From DATLLN01 sp963809205 (GTDB taxonomy: Bacteria; Actinomycetota; Thermoleophilia; Gaiellales; JAICJC01), in the NCBI GenBank assembly GCA_963809205.1, contig CAWEIS010000001.1, positions 186,001 through 250,000 on the forward strand: 64,000 nucleotides of DNA, in the 5' to 3' direction. The notes below the pieces were generated by a model. The model was not told the DNA's origin. It was given only the letters and a program-made list of their open reading frames with translations, and made no database searches. How positions within the stretch are numbered: position 1 is the first letter of the stretch; each line of letters begins with the position of its first letter. Made by a program: the position numbers and the translations under genes. Positions 53,041-62,874 of the stretch are shown in pieces.

Positions 53041-53075
53041 GGGGTCAGAGCGGCGTCAGACCCGGGTCAGACCCC
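53041..53075. repeat. REP-like palindromic cluster, upstream flank of the RAYT gene
   Basis: GGGGTCAGA at 53041-53049 and GTCAGACCCGGGTCAGACCCC at 53055-53075 (quoted in 20s: the outer GGGGTC and GACCCC can pair). Read on the minus strand, GGGGTCTGA supplies the last codons and the TGA stop of the HMG-CoA lyase gene at 53067-53069. Confidence 0.75.
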
Positions 53076-53927
53076 GAGCAGGGAGCGCAGCCCGGCGCCG
53101 GCGGCGGTGAGGCGGTCGAGGTCGACGCCGTGGGCGATGCCGTGGCGGTCGAGCAGCGCGACCAGCTGCTCGGTTGCGAGGTTGCCGGGAGCGCCGGGGG
53201 CGAAGGGGCAGCCGCCTGCGCCACCGGCGGAGCCGTCGAAGACGGCGATGCCCAGCTCGAGGCCCGCCTCGACGTTCTCCAGCGCCCGGCCGCCGGTGTC
53301 GTGGAGGTGCAGCGCGAGGCGCTCGGCGGGGACTCGCTCGAGGAGCGCCCCGACCACCCGGTCGACGTCGTCGGGAGTGGCAATGCCGATCGTGTCGCCG
53401 ATCGAGACCTCCTCGCATCCCAGGTCGATCAGCGCATCGGCCACCCTCACCACTTCGTCCTCCTCGACCGGCCCCTGGTAGGGACAGCCGAACGCCGTCG
53501 ACACGTACCCGCGGCGCCACCAGCCGAGCTCGGCCGCGCGGTCGAGCACCTCCTCCGCCGCATCCAGCGAGTCGCCGATCGTCATGTTCAGGTTCGCCGA
53601 TGTGAACGCCTCGGACGCCGCCGTGAACACCGCGACCGCCTCAGCGCCGGCCGCCTCCGCGCGCTGCATGCCGCGCGTGTTCGGCACCAGCACTGGATAG
53701 CGGACGCCGTCGCGCCGGTCGAGTGCCCTCATCACGTCCTCGGCGTCCGCCAGCTGCGGCACGGCGTGCGGGCTGACGAACGATGTCGCCTCGACCACCG
53801 TCAGTCCGCAGCGGGCCAGCTCCTCGATCAGCAGCACCTTCGCCGCCGTCGGCACCAGCGCATCCTCGTTCTGCAGGCCGTCGCGCGGACCTACCTCCAC
53901 GACCGTCACACGATCGGGAACGGCCAC
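53067..53927 (-). CDS. liuE: Hydroxymethylglutaryl-CoA lyase
   Basis: TIM-barrel enzyme of 286 residues that splits HMG-CoA into acetyl-CoA and acetoacetate, the last step of leucine breakdown. Present are VEVGPRDGLQNE with the metal and catalytic residues, SFVSPHAVPQLADAEDV, the HxH metal ligands in ALHLHDTGGRALENV, and the family's active-site Cys loop GGCPFAPGAPGN. The GTG at 53927 directly follows the stop of the biotin carboxylase gene. Its stop codon lies inside a REP-like palindrome, so the element seems to have inserted at or replaced the gene's last bases. Confidence 0.94.
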   Translation of the reverse strand: MAVPDRVTVVEVGPRDGLQNEDALVPTAAKVLLIEELARCGLTVVEATSFVSPHAVPQLADAEDVMRALDRRDGVRYPVLVPNTRGMQRAEAAGAEAVAVFTAASEAFTSANLNMTIGDSLDAAEEVLDRAAELGWWRRGYVSTAFGCPYQGPVEEDEVVRVADALIDLGCEEVSIGDTIGIATPDDVDRVVGALLERVPAERLALHLHDTGGRALENVEAGLELGIAVFDGSAGGAGGCPFAPGAPGNLATEQLVALLDRHGIAHGVDLDRLTAAGAGLRSLLGV

Positions 53928-55667
53928 TCAGTCCTCCAGCTCGATCAGCGCCTGCCCGGCCGACACCACGTCGCCCGGCCGCACGTGCACCGCACGCACA
54001 ACGCCGGCCGCCGGCGCCTGTACAGCGAGCTCCATCTTCATCGCCTCGAGCACGACCACAGCGTCCCCCGCAGCAACGGTGTCGCCCGGCGCCGCGTCGA
54101 CCCGCAGCACCGAGCCCGGCATCGGCGCGGACAGCGAGCCGCCGGCCGGCGCGACGTCCGGCGCCACGTCCTCGTCCGGCGCCAACTCGAAGTGCCAGCC
54201 GCGGAACTGCGCGAACCGGCCGGCCACGGTCACCCCGGGAGGCGCGGCGCGCACGCTGCCGTACTCCGCCCAGACATCGCCGTGCCCACGCGCGGCCTCC
54301 GGCTCGACGCCGTCCGGCAGCACCGGCGCCAGCTCCGGCCGCCACTCCTCCGCGACGAAGTCCGTCCCGGCCTCGCCGGCGCGAAACCGCGGGTGCTCGA
54401 GCGCCCAGCTCAGCCAGCCCAGGTTCGTCGTCACGCCCAGCACGCGCGTCTCGGCGAGCGCCGCCCGCAGCCGCTCCACGCAGGCATCGCGGTCCTCGGC
54501 GTGGGCGATCACCTTCGCCAGCAGCGGGTCGTACCGCAGCCCGACCTCGTCGCCCTGCCGGGCCGCGGTGTCGACGCGCACCCCGGGCCACACCGGAAGC
54601 TCGAACCGGACGAGCGTCCCGGCGGCCGGCAGGAAGCCCGCCGCCGGATCCTCGGCGTACAGCCGCGCCTCGATCGCATGCCCGGTGATCCGCACGTCCT
54701 CCTGGTCGAGCTCCAACGGCCTGCCGCCTGCGATCTCGATCTGCGCCCGCACCAGGTCGAGCCCCGTCACCGCCTCGGTCACCGGATGCTCGACCTGCAG
54801 CCGCGCGTTCAGCTCCAGGAACCACCACTCGCCCGACACCGGGTCGAGCAGGAACTCGACCGTCCCCGCCCCCGCGTAGCCGGCGGCCGCGGCGACGGCC
54901 AGCGCGGCGGTGCCGAGCCGCGCACGCAGCTCGGGGTCGACGGCCGGGGACGGCGACTCCTCGAGGATCTTCTGGTGCCGGCGTTGCAGCGAGCAGTCGC
55001 GCTCGCCCAGGTGGACGCCGTTGCCCACGGAGTCGACGAGCAGCTGCACCTCGACGTGGCGGCAGCCTTCCAACCGGCGCTCCAGGAAGACGCGGTCGTC
55101 GCCGAATGCGGCAACGGACTCACGACGGGCGGCGGCGATCGCCTCGCCGATGGCGCTGAGATCGTCCACGGTGCGCATACCGCGGCCGCCGCCGCCGCCC
55201 GCGGCCTTGACCAGCAGCGGAGTTCCCAGCCGCGCCGCCTCGGCCGCCAGCGTCGCGTCGTCCAGCTCGAGCCCCGCGTATCCGGGGACGACCGATACGC
55301 CCGCCGCCTCTGCCAGCCGGCGGGCCTCGATCTTGTCGCCGAGCAGCTTCATCGCCCGCGGCGGCGGGCCGATCCACGTCATGCCGGCGCGCAGCACACG
55401 CTCGGCGAACGCCGGGTTCTCCGCCAGGTAGCCGTAGCCCGGATGCACGCTGTCGGTACCGGCGTCCACGCCGGCCGCGACGACGGCCTCGCCATCCAGG
55501 TGTGACGCGACCGTGACCACGTCGTCGGCCAGCTCTGCGTGCAGCGCGCCGTCCTCGTCCGGCGTGACGACGGCCACCGCCTCGATGCCGAGCTCCCGGC
55601 AGGCGCGGATCACGCGGACGGCGATCTCCCCGCGGTTCGCGATCAGGATCCGGCGGAGCTCGCCCAT
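53928..55667 (-). CDS. liuD: Acyl-CoA carboxylase alpha subunit (3-methylcrotonyl-CoA carboxylase, biotin carboxylase + BCCP)
   Basis: Protein of 579 residues with the biotin carboxylase (about 1-445: RILIANRGEIAVRVIRAC, ATP-grasp loop AAGGGGGRGM, ERDCSLQRRHQKILEESPSP, FLELNARLQVEHPVTE) and a C-terminal biotinyl domain with the lysine in EAMKMELAV. The context of carboxyltransferase, enoyl-CoA hydratase and HMG-CoA lyase points to 3-methylcrotonyl-CoA as substrate. The ATG at 55667 overlaps the hydratase gene by 25 nt. The linker is shorter than in eukaryotic enzymes, about 100 residues. Confidence 0.93.
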   Translation of the reverse strand: MGELRRILIANRGEIAVRVIRACRELGIEAVAVVTPDEDGALHAELADDVVTVASHLDGEAVVAAGVDAGTDSVHPGYGYLAENPAFAERVLRAGMTWIGPPPRAMKLLGDKIEARRLAEAAGVSVVPGYAGLELDDATLAAEAARLGTPLLVKAAGGGGGRGMRTVDDLSAIGEAIAAARRESVAAFGDDRVFLERRLEGCRHVEVQLLVDSVGNGVHLGERDCSLQRRHQKILEESPSPAVDPELRARLGTAALAVAAAAGYAGAGTVEFLLDPVSGEWWFLELNARLQVEHPVTEAVTGLDLVRAQIEIAGGRPLELDQEDVRITGHAIEARLYAEDPAAGFLPAAGTLVRFELPVWPGVRVDTAARQGDEVGLRYDPLLAKVIAHAEDRDACVERLRAALAETRVLGVTTNLGWLSWALEHPRFRAGEAGTDFVAEEWRPELAPVLPDGVEPEAARGHGDVWAEYGSVRAAPPGVTVAGRFAQFRGWHFELAPDEDVAPDVAPAGGSLSAPMPGSVLRVDAAPGDTVAAGDAVVVLEAMKMELAVQAPAAGVVRAVHVRPGDVVSAGQALIELED

Positions 55668-56422
55668 CTCGGCTTTCTCTTCTCGAGGAACGCGGTCACG
55701 CCCTCCTGGCCTTCGTCGCTCGCCCGCGCGCGGGCGAGCCGCTCGGCGAGGTCGGGCAGTGCGAGCGGGGCGGAGGCGTCGCGCACCAGGCGCTTGCACT
55801 CGGCGATCGCCTCCGGGCCGGCCTCCAGCAGCCAGTCGATCCAGCCGGCGGTCGCCGCGTCCAGCCCGTCGGCCGGCACGACCTCGTGGACGAGCCCCAG
55901 CCGCAGCGCCTCGGCCGCGTCGAAGGCCCGGGCCGTTGTGAACAGCGCCCGCGTCGGGCCGGGTCCGAGGGCACGCAGGACGTAGGGGGAGATCATCGCC
56001 GGGATCAGGCCGAGCCGTGCCTCGCTGAACGCGAACCGCGCGCCGTCGGCAGCGACCGCGACGTCGGCACACGCCACGAGCCCCGCGCCGCCGCCCATCG
56101 CGTGCCCGTTGACGCGTGCGACGACGGCCTTGGGGCAGCCGTCTACGGCCTCCAGCATGGCCTGGGCACGGCCCGCGTCGGCCACGTTCTCGGCCTCGGT
56201 CAGCTCCCGGCTGGCGCGCATCCAGGCCAGGTCGGCCCCGGCGCAGAAGGCCGTGCCGGCGCCGGTCAGCACGACGATCCGGCAAGTGCCGTCCGTCGCC
56301 AGACCGGCGAACGCATCCGTCACGCCGGCAATCAGCTCCGGCCCCAGGGCGTTGCGCACGTCCGGCGTGTTCAGGGTGACGGTCGCAACCGCGCCCTCGC
56401 GTGTCGTCTCGACCGCGCTCAC
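55643..56422 (-). CDS. liuC: Enoyl-CoA hydratase family protein (methylglutaconyl-CoA hydratase)
   Basis: Crotonase-fold protein of 259 residues. The oxyanion-hole stretches are GTAFCAGADLAWM and NGHAMGGGAGLVACADVAVA; the second catalytic position is in SEARLGLIPAMISPYV. Located between the two carboxylase subunits, it most likely hydrates 3-methylglutaconyl-CoA to HMG-CoA. The GTG at 56422 overlaps the carboxyltransferase stop by 4 nt. Confidence 0.92.
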   Translation of the reverse strand: MSAVETTREGAVATVTLNTPDVRNALGPELIAGVTDAFAGLATDGTCRIVVLTGAGTAFCAGADLAWMRASRELTEAENVADAGRAQAMLEAVDGCPKAVVARVNGHAMGGGAGLVACADVAVAADGARFAFSEARLGLIPAMISPYVLRALGPGPTRALFTTARAFDAAEALRLGLVHEVVPADGLDAATAGWIDWLLEAGPEAIAECKRLVRDASAPLALPDLAERLARARASDEGQEGVTAFLEKRKPRWASSAGS

Positions 56423-58002
56423 ATCCGGAACACCCCGTAGGACGTGTGCGACCGCGGTCGCCGTCGTGCCGCCTCGAGCGACAACGCCAGCACCTTGCGC
56501 GTGTCCAACGGATCGATGACGCCGTCGTCCCACAGCCGCGCCGTGGAGTAGTAGGGGCTGCCCTCGCGCTCGTATGCCTCGACGATCGGGCGCTCGAACA
56601 CCTCGCGCTCCTCGTCGGTCATCTCGCCCCGCACCGTGGAGAGCACGCGCGCCGCCTGCCGGCCGCCCATCACCGAGATCCGGGCATTCGGCCACATCCA
56701 CAGCCCCCGCGGTGAGTACGCGCGCCCGCACATCGCGTAGTTGCCGGCGCCGTAGGAGCCGCCGATCACGATCGTCAGCTTGGGCACCTCCGCGCAGGCG
56801 ACGGCGGTCACCAGCTTGGCGCCATCCTTCGCGATCCCGCCCGCCTCGTACTCGCGCCCGACCATGAACCCGGTGATGTTCTGGAGGAACACCAGCGGGA
56901 TGCCGCGCGCGGCGGCCAGCTGCACGAAGTGCGCGCCCTTCAGCGCCGACTCCGAGAAGAGGATGCCGTTGTTGGCGAGGATGCCGACCGGATGCCCGTG
57001 GATGTGAGCGAACCCGCACACCAGCGTGTCGCCGTACAGCGCCTTGAACTCGTGGAGCCGCGACCCGTCGACGATCCGGGCGATCATTTCACGCACGTCG
57101 TAGGCGTGCCGCGGATCCATGGGCACGACGCCGTACAGCTCGGCCGGGTCGGAAGCGGGGGCCGCCGCCTCGACGACGTCCCACGCGAGATCGTCCGGCG
57201 GGTTCAGGTTGGCGACCACCTCGCGGACGATCCGCAGGGCGTGCTCGTCGTCCAGTGCGTAGTGATCGGCGACGCCGGACTGTCGGGCGTGCACGTCCGC
57301 GCCGCCCAGCTCCTCGGGCGTGACGTCCTCACCGGTCGCCGCCTTCACCAGCGGCGGGCCGCCGAGGAAGATCGTGCCGGTGCCCTTGACGATCACCGTC
57401 TCGTCGCACATCGCCGGCACGTAGGCGCCGCCGGCCGTGCACGAACCCATCACCGCAGCGATCTGCGGGATGCCGGCGGCGGACATCCGGGCCTGGTTGT
57501 AGAAGATCCGGCCGAAGTGGTCGCGGTCGGGGAAGACCTCCGCCTGCAGCGGCAGGTAGGCGCCGCCGGAGTCGACCAGGTAGATGCACGGCAGGCCATC
57601 CGCTGCGGCGATCTCCTGCGCGCGCAGGTGCTTCTTGACCGTCATGGGGTAGTAGGTGCCGCCCTTCACGGTGGCGTCGTTGGCCACCACCATGCAGGGC
57701 CGCCCGTGCACCGGGCCGATGCCGGTGACGATCCCCGCGCCCGGGGCGTCGCCGTCGTACAGGCCGTCAGCCGCCAGCGCGGAGAGCTCGAGGAACGCCG
57801 AGCCGTGATCGATCAGCCGCTCGATCCGCTCGCGTGCGAGCAGCTTGCCGCGCTTGCGGTGCCGCTCGACCGACTCGGGGCCGCCGCCCGCCTCGGCGCG
57901 GGCCAGCCGCTCGCGAAGCCCGCCGACGAGCTCGCCCATGTGGGCAGCGTTGTCGAGATAGGCATCGGAACGGGTGTCGAGGTGCGTGACGAGCCGCGGC
58001 AT
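56419..58002 (-). CDS. liuB: Acyl-CoA carboxylase beta subunit (3-methylcrotonyl-CoA carboxyltransferase)
   Basis: Carboxyltransferase of 527 residues that moves CO2 from biotin to the acyl-CoA. Stretches typical of the MCC beta group are KRGKLLARERIERLID, DATVKGGTYYPMTVKKHLRAQ (partly quoted), IYLVDSGGAYLPLQAEVFPD, GSCTAGGAYVPAMCDE and GGSYGAGNYAMCGRAY. Of the acyl-CoA carboxylase beta chains, the VDSGGAYLPLQ form is characteristic of methylcrotonyl- or geranyl-CoA enzymes. It starts 13 nt after the histidine kinase stop, so the catabolic genes are probably cotranscribed with the two-component system. Confidence 0.94.
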   Translation of the reverse strand: MPRLVTHLDTRSDAYLDNAAHMGELVGGLRERLARAEAGGGPESVERHRKRGKLLARERIERLIDHGSAFLELSALAADGLYDGDAPGAGIVTGIGPVHGRPCMVVANDATVKGGTYYPMTVKKHLRAQEIAAADGLPCIYLVDSGGAYLPLQAEVFPDRDHFGRIFYNQARMSAAGIPQIAAVMGSCTAGGAYVPAMCDETVIVKGTGTIFLGGPPLVKAATGEDVTPEELGGADVHARQSGVADHYALDDEHALRIVREVVANLNPPDDLAWDVVEAAAPASDPAELYGVVPMDPRHAYDVREMIARIVDGSRLHEFKALYGDTLVCGFAHIHGHPVGILANNGILFSESALKGAHFVQLAAARGIPLVFLQNITGFMVGREYEAGGIAKDGAKLVTAVACAEVPKLTIVIGGSYGAGNYAMCGRAYSPRGLWMWPNARISVMGGRQAARVLSTVRGEMTDEEREVFERPIVEAYEREGSPYYSTARLWDDGVIDPLDTRKVLALSLEAARRRPRSHTSYGVFRM

Positions 58003-58015
58003 CCGCGACCGAACG

Positions 58016-59290
58016 CTAGCGCTCGACGCGGTCGAGAGCAGCCTTGGCGAGCGGCAGCCGCACGATGAACGTGGTGCCGACGCCCTTGGCGCTCTCGACG
58101 TTGATCTTGCCGCCGTGCTGGCTGACCAGCTCGCGGGCGATGGCAAGGCCGAGGCCGGAGCCGCCCGACTCGCGGTTGCGCGCGTCGTCGGCACGGTAGA
58201 ACCGCTCGAACACGTGTGGCAGGGACTCCTCACGGATGCCGATGCCGGTGTCGTGCACCGTGATCAGCGCGTTGTTGCCGTCGGCCGCGGTCTGGACGTG
58301 CACCCGCCCATCCTCACCGGTGTAGCGAAGCGCGTTGTCGAGCAGGATGACGACCAGCTGGCGGATCGCGTCCGGGTCGCCGCGCACGAACATCGGGATC
58401 GTCGACACGGTCAGCTCGATGCCCCGTTCCCCGGCCAGCGGCTCCATGGTGCCGACGGCGTCCTCGACCTCCTTGCCGATGTCGAACACGATGCGCTGGT
58501 CGGCCCCGGTGTCCTTGTCGCCGCGGGCCAGCGCGAGCAGCGAGTCGACGAGGTTGGCCAGCCGGTCGGACTCGCGAACGATCTCGTGCAGCTCCGTGTT
58601 GTCCGGCTGGTCGACCTGAAGGTATTCGGCGTTCGCCCGGATCACCGCCAGCGGCGTGCGCAGCTCGTGCGACGCATCGGCGACGAACGTGCGCTGATGC
58701 TCAAACGCCTCCTGCACCGGCGCCAGCGACTTGCCGGCCAGGAACCAGCCGCCGATCGCCGCCAGCACCAGGCCGGCCAGGCCGCCGACGAACAGCGCGC
58801 CCAGCAGGTTCGAGAGGGCGTCGCGCTCCGGCTTGGTCGAGCGGGCGACCTGGATGATGCCGAGGAACTGCCCGCGCGCGCTGACCGTCGTCGTGTACAC
58901 GCGCCACTCGTTCGAACCGAAATGCGACGTGCGGATGTCCGTGCCGCCGGTGCCGGCGACGGATCGCAGCGCGGCCAGCACGGGCAGTCCGAGCTGGGCC
59001 TCCTGGCTGGTCTGGGCCACGTTCTCGCTGGTCTGCCAGCGTACGTAGTACGGCACCTGGTTCAGCTTGTCCAGGTCGTCGGTGTTGCCGCTCGCAACGT
59101 CGGCCTGTGCCCGTGCCGCGGTCAGCTTCAGCCCACTGTCGATGCGCGACCACGTCTGCTCGCGGACGAGCACGTAGAGCGACGATCCCAGCACCACCAG
59201 CACGCCCGCCAGTACTGCCACGTACCAGACGGTCAGCCGCACCCGCGCGCGGGTGAACAGCGGATTGTCAGTCCGGGCGACGGAACGCAT
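58016..59290 (-). CDS. Membrane sensor histidine kinase (OmpR partner)
   Basis: Kinase of 424 residues. Two membrane helices (about 18-42 and 165-190) flank an extracytoplasmic sensor of about 120 residues; a dimerisation domain with the phospho-acceptor His in FVADASHELRTPLAVIRANAEYL (partly quoted) and an ATPase domain (ILLDNALRYT, VHDTGIGI, FERFYRADDARNRESGGSGLGLA, partly quoted) follow. Signal unknown. The start overlaps the response regulator gene by 23 nt. The gene lies 13 nt before the leucine-degradation genes. Confidence 0.94.
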   Translation of the reverse strand: MRSVARTDNPLFTRARVRLTVWYVAVLAGVLVVLGSSLYVLVREQTWSRIDSGLKLTAARAQADVASGNTDDLDKLNQVPYYVRWQTSENVAQTSQEAQLGLPVLAALRSVAGTGGTDIRTSHFGSNEWRVYTTTVSARGQFLGIIQVARSTKPERDALSNLLGALFVGGLAGLVLAAIGGWFLAGKSLAPVQEAFEHQRTFVADASHELRTPLAVIRANAEYLQVDQPDNTELHEIVRESDRLANLVDSLLALARGDKDTGADQRIVFDIGKEVEDAVGTMEPLAGERGIELTVSTIPMFVRGDPDAIRQLVVILLDNALRYTGEDGRVHVQTAADGNNALITVHDTGIGIREESLPHVFERFYRADDARNRESGGSGLGLAIARELVSQHGGKINVESAKGVGTTFIVRLPLAKAALDRVER

Positions 59291-59945
59291 ATCCGAGCCC
59301 GCGAACGGTGCGGATGGGATCCTTCTCCAGGCCGGCGGCCTTCAGCTTGCGGCGCACGTAGTGCACGTAGATGTCGACGACGTTCGACGCGGGCTCGAAA
59401 CCGGCGCCCCAGACCTCCTCGCGCAGCTGGTCACGCGACAGCACCTGTCCCGCGTTGCGCATCAGGTACTCGAGCAGTGCGAACTCCGTTCCGGTCAGCT
59501 CGACCGGCGTCTCGCCGACCCGCACCTCGCGCGCGCCGGTGTCGAGGACGAGGCCCTCGGCCTCCAGCACCTCGGGCTCGTCGGAGCGTCCGCGCCGTCC
59601 GAGGGCGCGCAGGCGCGCCGCGAGCTCGCCCAGCGAGAACGGCTTGGGCAGGTAGTCGTCGGCGCCCGCGTCGAGCCCGGCGATCCGGTCGGAGACGCCG
59701 CTGCGCGCGGTCAGCATCAGGATCGGGACGTCGTTGCGCTCGTCGCGCAGCGTCTTGCACACCTCGACCCCGGACATCTTGGGCAGCTGCAGGTCGAGCA
59801 CGACCGAGTCGTAGCCGCCGCTGCGCGCCTTGTGCAGCCCATCCTCGCCGTCCGTCGCGACGTCCACGTCGAAGCCGCTCTGGTCGAGCGACTTCGTGAT
59901 GATCCGGACCAGCGGCTGGTCGTCCTCGACGAGCAGGATGCGCAC
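59268..59945 (-). CDS. OmpR/PhoB-family response regulator
   Basis: Regulator of 225 residues. The receiver has LLVEDDQPLV, the phospho-acceptor Asp in SVVLDLQLPKMSG, and Lys in DYLPKPF; the winged helix C terminus has the ELTGTEFALLEYLMRNAG and DIYVHYVRRKLKAAG stretches. The GTG at 59945 gives the normal start (MRILLVEDD). It heads an apparent six-gene operon with the kinase and the leucine-degradation enzymes and is a candidate regulator of them. Confidence 0.94.
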   Translation of the reverse strand: MRILLVEDDQPLVRIITKSLDQSGFDVDVATDGEDGLHKARSGGYDSVVLDLQLPKMSGVEVCKTLRDERNDVPILMLTARSGVSDRIAGLDAGADDYLPKPFSLGELAARLRALGRRGRSDEPEVLEAEGLVLDTGAREVRVGETPVELTGTEFALLEYLMRNAGQVLSRDQLREEVWGAGFEPASNVVDIYVHYVRRKLKAAGLEKDPIRTVRGLGYAFRRPD

Positions 59946-60016
59946 GGCGGAAAGCCTACCGGGTTGCGATTGAGGCTATGTTTGCATGGCGCGCTACACC
60001 TACCGGGAGGAGCAGC

Positions 60017-60400
60017 ATGCTGGCGGAGTTCAAGGCGTTTCTGATGCGGGGGAACGTGGTCGATCTGGCTGTCGCCGTGGTGATCGGTGCGGCGTTCGGC
60101 CTGGTCGTCCAGGCGTTCGTCGCCGACATCATCACGCCGATCATCGCTGCGATCTTCGGGAAGCCGGACTTCAGCAGTCTGACGTTCACGATCAACGGCA
60201 GCGTGTTCCGGTACGGCGATTTTCTGAACGCGCTGATCGCGTTCGTGACGGTGGCGGCCGCGATCTTCTTCTTCGTGGTGAAGCCGATGAACATGCTCGC
60301 CGCGCGGCGCGCAGCCGGGCAGGAGCCCGAGGCGGAGCCGGCACCGACCGTCGATCAGCAGCTCCTGATGGAGATCCGCGACCTGCTCAGCGCGCGGTAG
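60017..60400 (+). CDS. mscL: Large-conductance mechanosensitive channel
   Basis: Membrane channel of 127 residues that opens under hypo-osmotic shock. The N-terminal helix MLAEFKAFLMRGNVVDLAVAVVIGAAFG (partly quoted), the pore helix and the second membrane helix (AAAIFFFVVKPMNML) match the family, and the C-terminal helical bundle (DQQLLMEIRDLLSAR) is present. GGGAGGAG lies 5 nt before the ATG at 60017; an upstream in-frame ATG has none. Overlaps the convergent trpA by 14 nt. Confidence 0.97.
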   Translation: MLAEFKAFLMRGNVVDLAVAVVIGAAFGLVVQAFVADIITPIIAAIFGKPDFSSLTFTINGSVFRYGDFLNALIAFVTVAAAIFFFVVKPMNMLAARRAAGQEPEAEPAPTVDQQLLMEIRDLLSAR

Positions 60401-61138
60401 GCGCACTGGCGAGCGCGCCGGCGATCTGGCGGACGAACTCCTCGAGCGCCGTCGCGCCGCCCGCTTCGGACACCTCGAGGGCGCGCGAGCCGATGATCAC
60501 GCCGTCCGCGCCCGCGGCCATCGCGGCCTGGGCGGAGGCTGGCGACGAGATGCCGAACCCGACCAACAGCGGGAGGTCGGTGTGGGGCCGCACCCGCTCG
60601 ATCAGCCCGGCCACACGGCCGGACAGCGCGTCGCGGGCGCCGGTCACCCCGGCCACCGACACCAGGTAGATGAACCCGCCGGCGTTGCGGCAGGCCAGCT
60701 CGACCCGCGCGTCGAGGCTGGTCGGCGCCAGCAGCGGGATCAGGTCGAGGCCGGCGGCCCGGCAGTGCTCGAGCAGTGGCCCGGACTCGTCAGGCGGGAC
60801 GTCGGGCACGATCACGCCGTCGGCTCCCGCCGTGGCCGCGTCGGCGCAGAACGCCGCCTCGCCGTAGGCCATCACCGGCGCGGCGTACGTCATCGGCACC
60901 AGCGGTACGTCCACGCGGGCCCGCACCTCGTGCAGCACCTCGAGCGCGCGCCGAGTCGTCATTCCCGCGGCGAGCGCGCGCTGTCCCGCGCGCTGGACCG
61001 TGGGTCCGTCGGCCAGTGGATCGGAGTAGGGGATTCCGATCTCGAACGCGGTGGCGCCGCCTCGGACGGCCGCGTCCGCGAGGTCGGCCGTGTCGTCGCC
61101 GGCCATCAGGTAGATCGACAGCGCGGGCGTCGCGAGCT

Positions 61139-61142
<4 letters not shown>
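60387..61142 (-). CDS. trpA: Tryptophan synthase alpha chain
   Basis: TIM-barrel enzyme of 251 residues converting indoleglycerol phosphate to indole and glyceraldehyde 3-phosphate. Catalytic Glu is in AFEIGIPYSDPLADGP and catalytic Asp in DGVIVPDVPPDE; the phosphate site is FGISSPASAQAAMAAGADGVIIGS (partly quoted). The GTG at 61142 overlaps the trpB stop (GTGA). Last gene of the operon visible here. Confidence 0.97.
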
Positions 61143-62313
<1,171 letters not shown>

Positions 62314-62317
<4 letters not shown>

Positions 62318-62874
62318 GCCGCCTGCTTCGCGTTGCTGACAAACCGTGTGACGAGCGCGTGATCCTTGACGCCGGGCGACGCCTCGACGCCTCGTGCCGT
62401 GTCCACACCCCAGGGGTGCGCGGCGGCGACCGCCTCCGCGACGTTGCCGGGGTCGAGCGATCCGGCGAGCAGCACGGGCGCCCGCACCGCGGCCGCGCGC
62501 GCCCAGTGGCCGCGCAGCGCCTCGGGCCCGGGCCGCGACTCGCGCTCCAGGTCGAGCAGCACCGGCACGCCGTCCGGCAGCCCGCCCGGCGGCGCGCCGC
62601 GGAAGCCGAGGATGACGCCGCTCGTCCGCGGCGACGGCCCGTAGACCTGCACCAGGTCGAAGCCGTCGGTGGGGCCGTCCGGCTCGGACCCGGCGAACAC
62701 GGCGACCGTCCGCACGCCGGCCGGCGCCCGCCGTGCCAGCTCGACCGCGCGCTCGAGGGTGACGCCGCGCGGGCTGTCGGCGACGCACACGAAGCCGACC
62801 AGGTCTGCGCCCGCCTCGACCGCCTGGTCGACGTCCTGCTCGCGGGTCAGCCCGCAGATCTTGACCAGCGTCAT
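62314..62874 (-). CDS. trpF: Phosphoribosylanthranilate isomerase
   Basis: TIM-barrel isomerase of 186 residues, slightly shorter than the usual 200-210. The catalytic Cys is in LVKICGLTREQDVDQA, and the catalytic Asp lies in the WGVDTARGVEASPGVKDHAL end. The core LGFRGAPPGGLPDGVPVLLD region is Pro/Gly-rich and may have lost a helix. ATG at 62874 overlaps the trpC stop. Confidence 0.94.

Noticed and set aside
52352..53075. IS200/IS605 insertion sequence
   Set aside because: The transposase has RAYT-specific C-terminal motifs, there is no TnpB, and the flanks are REP-type palindromes rather than IS ends.
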